Source: Natrialbaceae archaeon Tc-Br11_E2g14
Lineage (GTDB): Archaea > Halobacteriota > Halobacteria > Halobacteriales > Natrialbaceae
Assembly (NCBI GenBank): GCA_001564275.1
Contig: LKND01000013.1
Span: 1 to 43,544 of the forward strand
DNA length: 43,544 bases
Reading direction: 5' to 3'
Shown piece by piece: positions 40,570-43,544 of this stretch (its first letter is position 1; the number at the start of each line of letters is the position of its first letter). Below the pieces are notes generated by a model. That model saw only the letters and a program-made list of their open reading frames with translations. It made no database searches and was not told the DNA's origin. The position numbers and the translations under genes were made by a program.

Positions 40570-41769
40570 ATGAACACGACCGACGCCTTCGTCGGCCTCG
40601 AGTGCATCGAGTGCGGCGAGATTCACGACGCCGAAACCGCCACCCACCGCTGTCCCGACCCAGAGTGTGGCGGTATCCTCGACCCGACGTACGACTACGA
40701 CGCGATCGATCTCGACCGGGCGACGCTGGCGGCCCGCCCGTTCGACTCGATGTGGCGCTACGAGGAACTGCTCCCGTTCACCCGCGAGTCGGCAGTCACG
40801 ATGGACGAGGGGGCGACGCCGCTGGTCGAGTGCGACAACCTCGCCGACGAACTCGGTGTCGACCGCGTCGTGTTCAAGGACGAGGGTCGCAACCCGACAG
40901 GCACGTTCAAAGACCGCGGACAGACCGTGGCGATCACGGCGGCAGCCCACCACGGTGCGAGCGACGTCGCCCTCGCCTCCGCCGGGAACGCCGGCCAGGC
41001 CGCAGCCGCCTACGCGGGTCGCGCGGACCTCGAGGCCCACGTCTTTCTGCCCGCCAGGGCAGGATTCACAATGAAGGCGATGACGAACGTCCACGGCGGC
41101 GACCTCACCGTCGTCGGCGGTCGCATCGGCGACGCCGGAGCCGCCTACGACGACGCCATGGCCGAACACGACGACTGGTACTCGGTGAAGACCTTCGTCA
41201 CGCCCTACCGCCACGAGGGCAAGAAGACGATGTACTACGAGATCCTCGAGCAACTCGACTGGGAGATTCCGGACGCCATCGTCTACCCGACGGGGGGTGG
41301 GGTCGGCATCGTGGGCATGTACAAGGCCGCCCAGGAGTTCGAGCAACTCGGGCTCGTCGACGGGATGCCCGGCTTTTACGCCGCCCAGGCGACCGGCTGT
41401 CAGCCCATCGTTGAGGCGTTCGAGGGGGGGCTCGACCGGCACAATCCGGTCGAGTATCCCGACACGATCTGTGGGGGCATCGAGATTCCCGATCCCGGCG
41501 CGAGTCCGTGGATCCTCGAGGCCCTGCGCGAGAGCGGGGGCGGCGCCGTGGCAACGGACGACGAGGCAATCCTCGAGGCGGCCATCGCCGTCGCGAAGGG
41601 CGAGGGTCTCGAGATGGCCCCGACGTGTGCGGCGGCCGCGAGCGGGGCCTGGGAACTCGGTGATCGCGGGGAGTTCGACGACGATGACACCGTCGTCATC
41701 CTGAATACGGGGACCGGAAACAAAGACGCTGACGTGTTGCGCAGTCACCTGATGGGCAAGGGCATTTGA
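40570..41769 (+). CDS. thrC: Threonine synthase
   Basis: 399 residues. An N-terminal zinc-ribbon-like segment has cysteines C12, C15, C28 and C33 (LECIECGEIH ... RCPDPECGG). The pyridoxal-phosphate lysine is K114 in NPTGTFKDRGQTV, and the phosphate-binding loop is YPTGGGVGIVGMYKA. It converts O-phospho-homoserine to threonine. Length and motifs fit the archaeal type. Confidence 0.95.
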   Translation: MNTTDAFVGLECIECGEIHDAETATHRCPDPECGGILDPTYDYDAIDLDRATLAARPFDSMWRYEELLPFTRESAVTMDEGATPLVECDNLADELGVDRVVFKDEGRNPTGTFKDRGQTVAITAAAHHGASDVALASAGNAGQAAAAYAGRADLEAHVFLPARAGFTMKAMTNVHGGDLTVVGGRIGDAGAAYDDAMAEHDDWYSVKTFVTPYRHEGKKTMYYEILEQLDWEIPDAIVYPTGGGVGIVGMYKAAQEFEQLGLVDGMPGFYAAQATGCQPIVEAFEGGLDRHNPVEYPDTICGGIEIPDPGASPWILEALRESGGGAVATDDEAILEAAIAVAKGEGLEMAPTCAAAASGAWELGDRGEFDDDDTVVILNTGTGNKDADVLRSHLMGKGI

Positions 41770-41856
41770 GGGGCCGACCGTTCCCGGACCGTCGGGCCGG
41801 AGCAGGCAACGACCATGGACTGCAGGACGACCGGTCGCAGGATTGCAACCCCTCGC

Positions 41857-42156
41857 TCACTCGACTGCCAGCGAGTAAGCGATGATCGAGAAGCCAACGA
41901 GGACGAGCAGACTCTCGATCAAAATCCCGACCGCGAGTGACACCTCGAGCACCTCGAAGAGCAGGCCGGCGAGAGCCACCCCGAGGGTGGCGATCCCGAA
42001 ACCGGCCGCGAGCAGACCTAAGGCACGACGTCTGGTGCGGCGGTAGGCCTTGAACGCGAAGAACGTGATCGCCCCGCCGAGGCCGAGGATCAACGTCTTG
42101 ACGACGGCGATGGCGATCGTTACTTCCACCCCGCCAGCGATGGTGTGTGGGCTCAT
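41857..42156 (-). CDS. Small membrane protein paired with an HTH regulator
   Basis: 99 residues with three hydrophobic segments (~10-35, ~45-70, ~73-97) separated by an Arg-rich loop (KAYRRTRRRALG). The ATG overlaps the stop of the upstream HTH gene (ATGA). This pair (winged-helix protein then a ~100-residue membrane protein) is frequent in haloarchaea; its function is unknown. Confidence 0.78.
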   Translation of the reverse strand: MSPHTIAGGVEVTIAIAVVKTLILGLGGAITFFAFKAYRRTRRRALGLLAAGFGIATLGVALAGLLFEVLEVSLAVGILIESLLVLVGFSIIAYSLAVE

Positions 42157-42530
42157 ACGCCCTCGCGCACCTCCGACCAGAGATCGGCCAACCGTTCTTC
42201 CGTCGTCCGTTCGGGGCGATCGACCGTCGCCGAGAGCCTCCGGTCGTCGTCCAGGCCCAGCTGAATCTCGGTGAACGCCACGCGGTAGGTGCTGGCGTGG
42301 TGGCCATCCGGTCGAATCTCGGTCGATTCCTCGAGCAGCGTTGCCTCACTCAGCAACTCGAGTTTGCGGTACAGCGTCGACTGTGGGATGTCACAGTGGT
42401 CGGTGAGTTCTGCGGCAGTCATGGGTTCCTCGAGATGGCGAATAATGGTTCGGCAGTCGGGATCGTCGAGCGCGGAACAGATGGCCGCGGCATCGGGGGC
42501 AGTATCCGAATCGGACGATTCCCGGGCCAT
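42153..42530 (-). CDS. ArsR/TrmB-like winged-helix regulator
   Basis: 125 residues. AAAICSALDDPDCRTIIRHL, PMTAAELTDHCDIPQSTLYR and KLELLSEATLLEESTEIRPD form a winged helix, with the wing ending in HASTYRVAF. The C-terminal ~35 residues (DDRRLSATVDRPERTTEERL) may contribute to dimerisation. It is co-transcribed with the small membrane protein gene. Confidence 0.83.
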   Translation of the reverse strand: MARESSDSDTAPDAAAICSALDDPDCRTIIRHLEEPMTAAELTDHCDIPQSTLYRKLELLSEATLLEESTEIRPDGHHASTYRVAFTEIQLGLDDDRRLSATVDRPERTTEERLADLWSEVREGV

Positions 42531-42580
42531 TCATCGAACCCTTAGGAGATGGGGAATAAAGACTCAGCGGTTGCCAAGCG

Positions 42581-42970
<390 letters not shown>

Positions 42971-42983
42971 ACAGCGAGAGAAT

Positions 42984-43001
42984 CCCACCGTTTACGGTGG
43001 G
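42984..43001. repeat. Right-end hairpin of the tnpB remnant
   Basis: CCCACCGT-TT-ACGGTGGG, 8 perfect pairs with a 2-base loop, 13 bases after the tnpB remnant's stop codon. Typical right-end structure of an IS1341-type element and likely part of its former guide RNA. Confidence 0.65.
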
Positions 43002-43088
43002 CGTGAATCGCGTCGCTGGACGACACAATCAATCGTCGATGGTAGGCCGGATATTCCACGCTAATCCACACCATTAAGTAGAATTAGC

Positions 43089-43103
43089 TACATAGGCTAT
43101 GTA
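43089..43103. promoter_or_regulatory. 15-bp palindrome overlapping the tnpB start
   Basis: TACATAG-G-CTATGTA has perfect 7-bp arms and its last base is the A of the tnpB ATG. A TATA-like CATTAAGTAG lies just upstream (43072-43081). It may be an operator or the left-end hairpin of the element. Confidence 0.5.
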
Positions 43104-43544
43104 TGGCGGTTGAGGTCACGCGCACCTACGTTGGTTCCATCCAGAACCACCAACAGGTGTGCGATGGCCTCGACTCGCTCGGAGACTCCGCCTCGAAGAT
43201 CTGGAACGTCGCACGCTGGACAGCCGACCGTATCTGGAACGCAACAGGCGAAATCCCAGATGAAGGGGCGCTGAAAGCGTATATGAAGAACCAAGCGTGC
43301 TGGAAAGACTTGAACGCACAATCCAGTCAGAAAGTCATCGAAGAACTTTCTGACGCTTTCCAGTCGTGGTTCGACCTGCGACAGAAAGACCCAGAGGCGA
43401 ATCCACCCGGCTACCGCAAACACGGCGATACTCGACCCAAGAGTACGGTCACGTTCAAAGCAGACGGGTTCAAACACGACTCCGAGAACAACCGCGTCCG
43501 ACTCTCGAAAGGCTCGAACCTCAAAGAAAACTGGTCGGACTTCA
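43103..43544 (+). CDS. tnpB: tnpB, IS1341/IS605-type RNA-guided endonuclease, N-terminal part
   Basis: 147 residues are visible before the window ends. MAVEVTRTYVGSIQNHQQVC and SASKIWNVARWTADRIWNAT are the N-terminal helix-turn-helix region, followed by YRKHGDTRPKSTVTFKADGF and NRVRLSKGSNLKENWSDF, the start of the RuvC-flanking barrel. The frame is intact as far as seen. It belongs to the same subfamily as the remnant just upstream (42581-42970). Confidence 0.9.
   Translation, partial: MAVEVTRTYVGSIQNHQQVCDGLDSLGDSASKIWNVARWTADRIWNATGEIPDEGALKAYMKNQACWKDLNAQSSQKVIEELSDAFQSWFDLRQKDPEANPPGYRKHGDTRPKSTVTFKADGFKHDSENNRVRLSKGSNLKENWSDF

Overview
The window comes from a halophilic archaeon (class Halobacteria). 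The DNA is GC-rich, the proteins are strongly acidic, many start codons lie about 25-30 bases from a TATA-like box (leaderless transcripts), and the gene content is typical of the group: HalOD1 output domain, halocyanin, archaeosortase A, KEOPS Pcc1, Nop10, aIF2-alpha, archaeosine genes queDEC, and IS1341-type TnpB elements. A member of the Natrialbales is plausible, but that is inference.

Layout. 1-5.4 kb: end of a HalOD1 protein, a four-copy 43-bp repeat, a secreted lamin-tail/phospholipase D protein, a HEAT-repeat protein, archaetidylserine synthase and a lipid-anchored halocyanin. 5.7-8.4 kb: operon rps15 - DHH-like protein - pcc1 - rps3ae. 8.6-13.7 kb: a membrane protein, tRNA-Ala(GGC), and a SCO1-like copper chaperone separated from a SafE/DsbD_2-like membrane protein by an IS1341-type element with a small ribbon-helix-helix gene and a frameshifted tnpB. 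13.9-15.5 kb: an AT-rich patch with an Mrr-nuclease/helix-hairpin-helix protein, followed by a gene remnant. 15.6-22.9 kb: winged-helix protein, surE with a SelW-like gene, tyrA with an Rsm22-like methyltransferase, an M24 peptidase and an SPFH protein. 23-31 kb: a 2-oxoacid dehydrogenase E1-alpha, an M28 peptidase, a flavin amine-oxidase-like protein, an SbcD-related phosphoesterase with archaeosortase A, a winged-helix regulator and a J-domain membrane protein. 30.9-33.2 kb: the translation operon rpl44e - rps27e - eif2a - nop10 - PAC2. 33.6-41.8 kb: SprT-like protease, queD-queE-queC, aroA, a small membrane protein, an NAD-kinase-like protein and thrC. 41.8-43.5 kb: a small membrane protein with its HTH partner, a 3' remnant of tnpB and the start of another tnpB that runs off the window.

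The most interesting signal is a set of paired perfect short hairpins ('twin hairpins': two 7-9 bp stems with 3-5 nt loops, 4-8 nt apart). Four lie in the IS1341-type element, two of them inserted in frame inside tnpB. A fifth of the same design sits in frame near the 3' end of rps27e, where it appears to add 15 codons to a ribosomal protein, 17 nt upstream of the aIF2-alpha start codon. This looks like an archaeal counterpart of the in-frame palindromic elements of Rickettsia or of bacterial REP/REPIN pairs.
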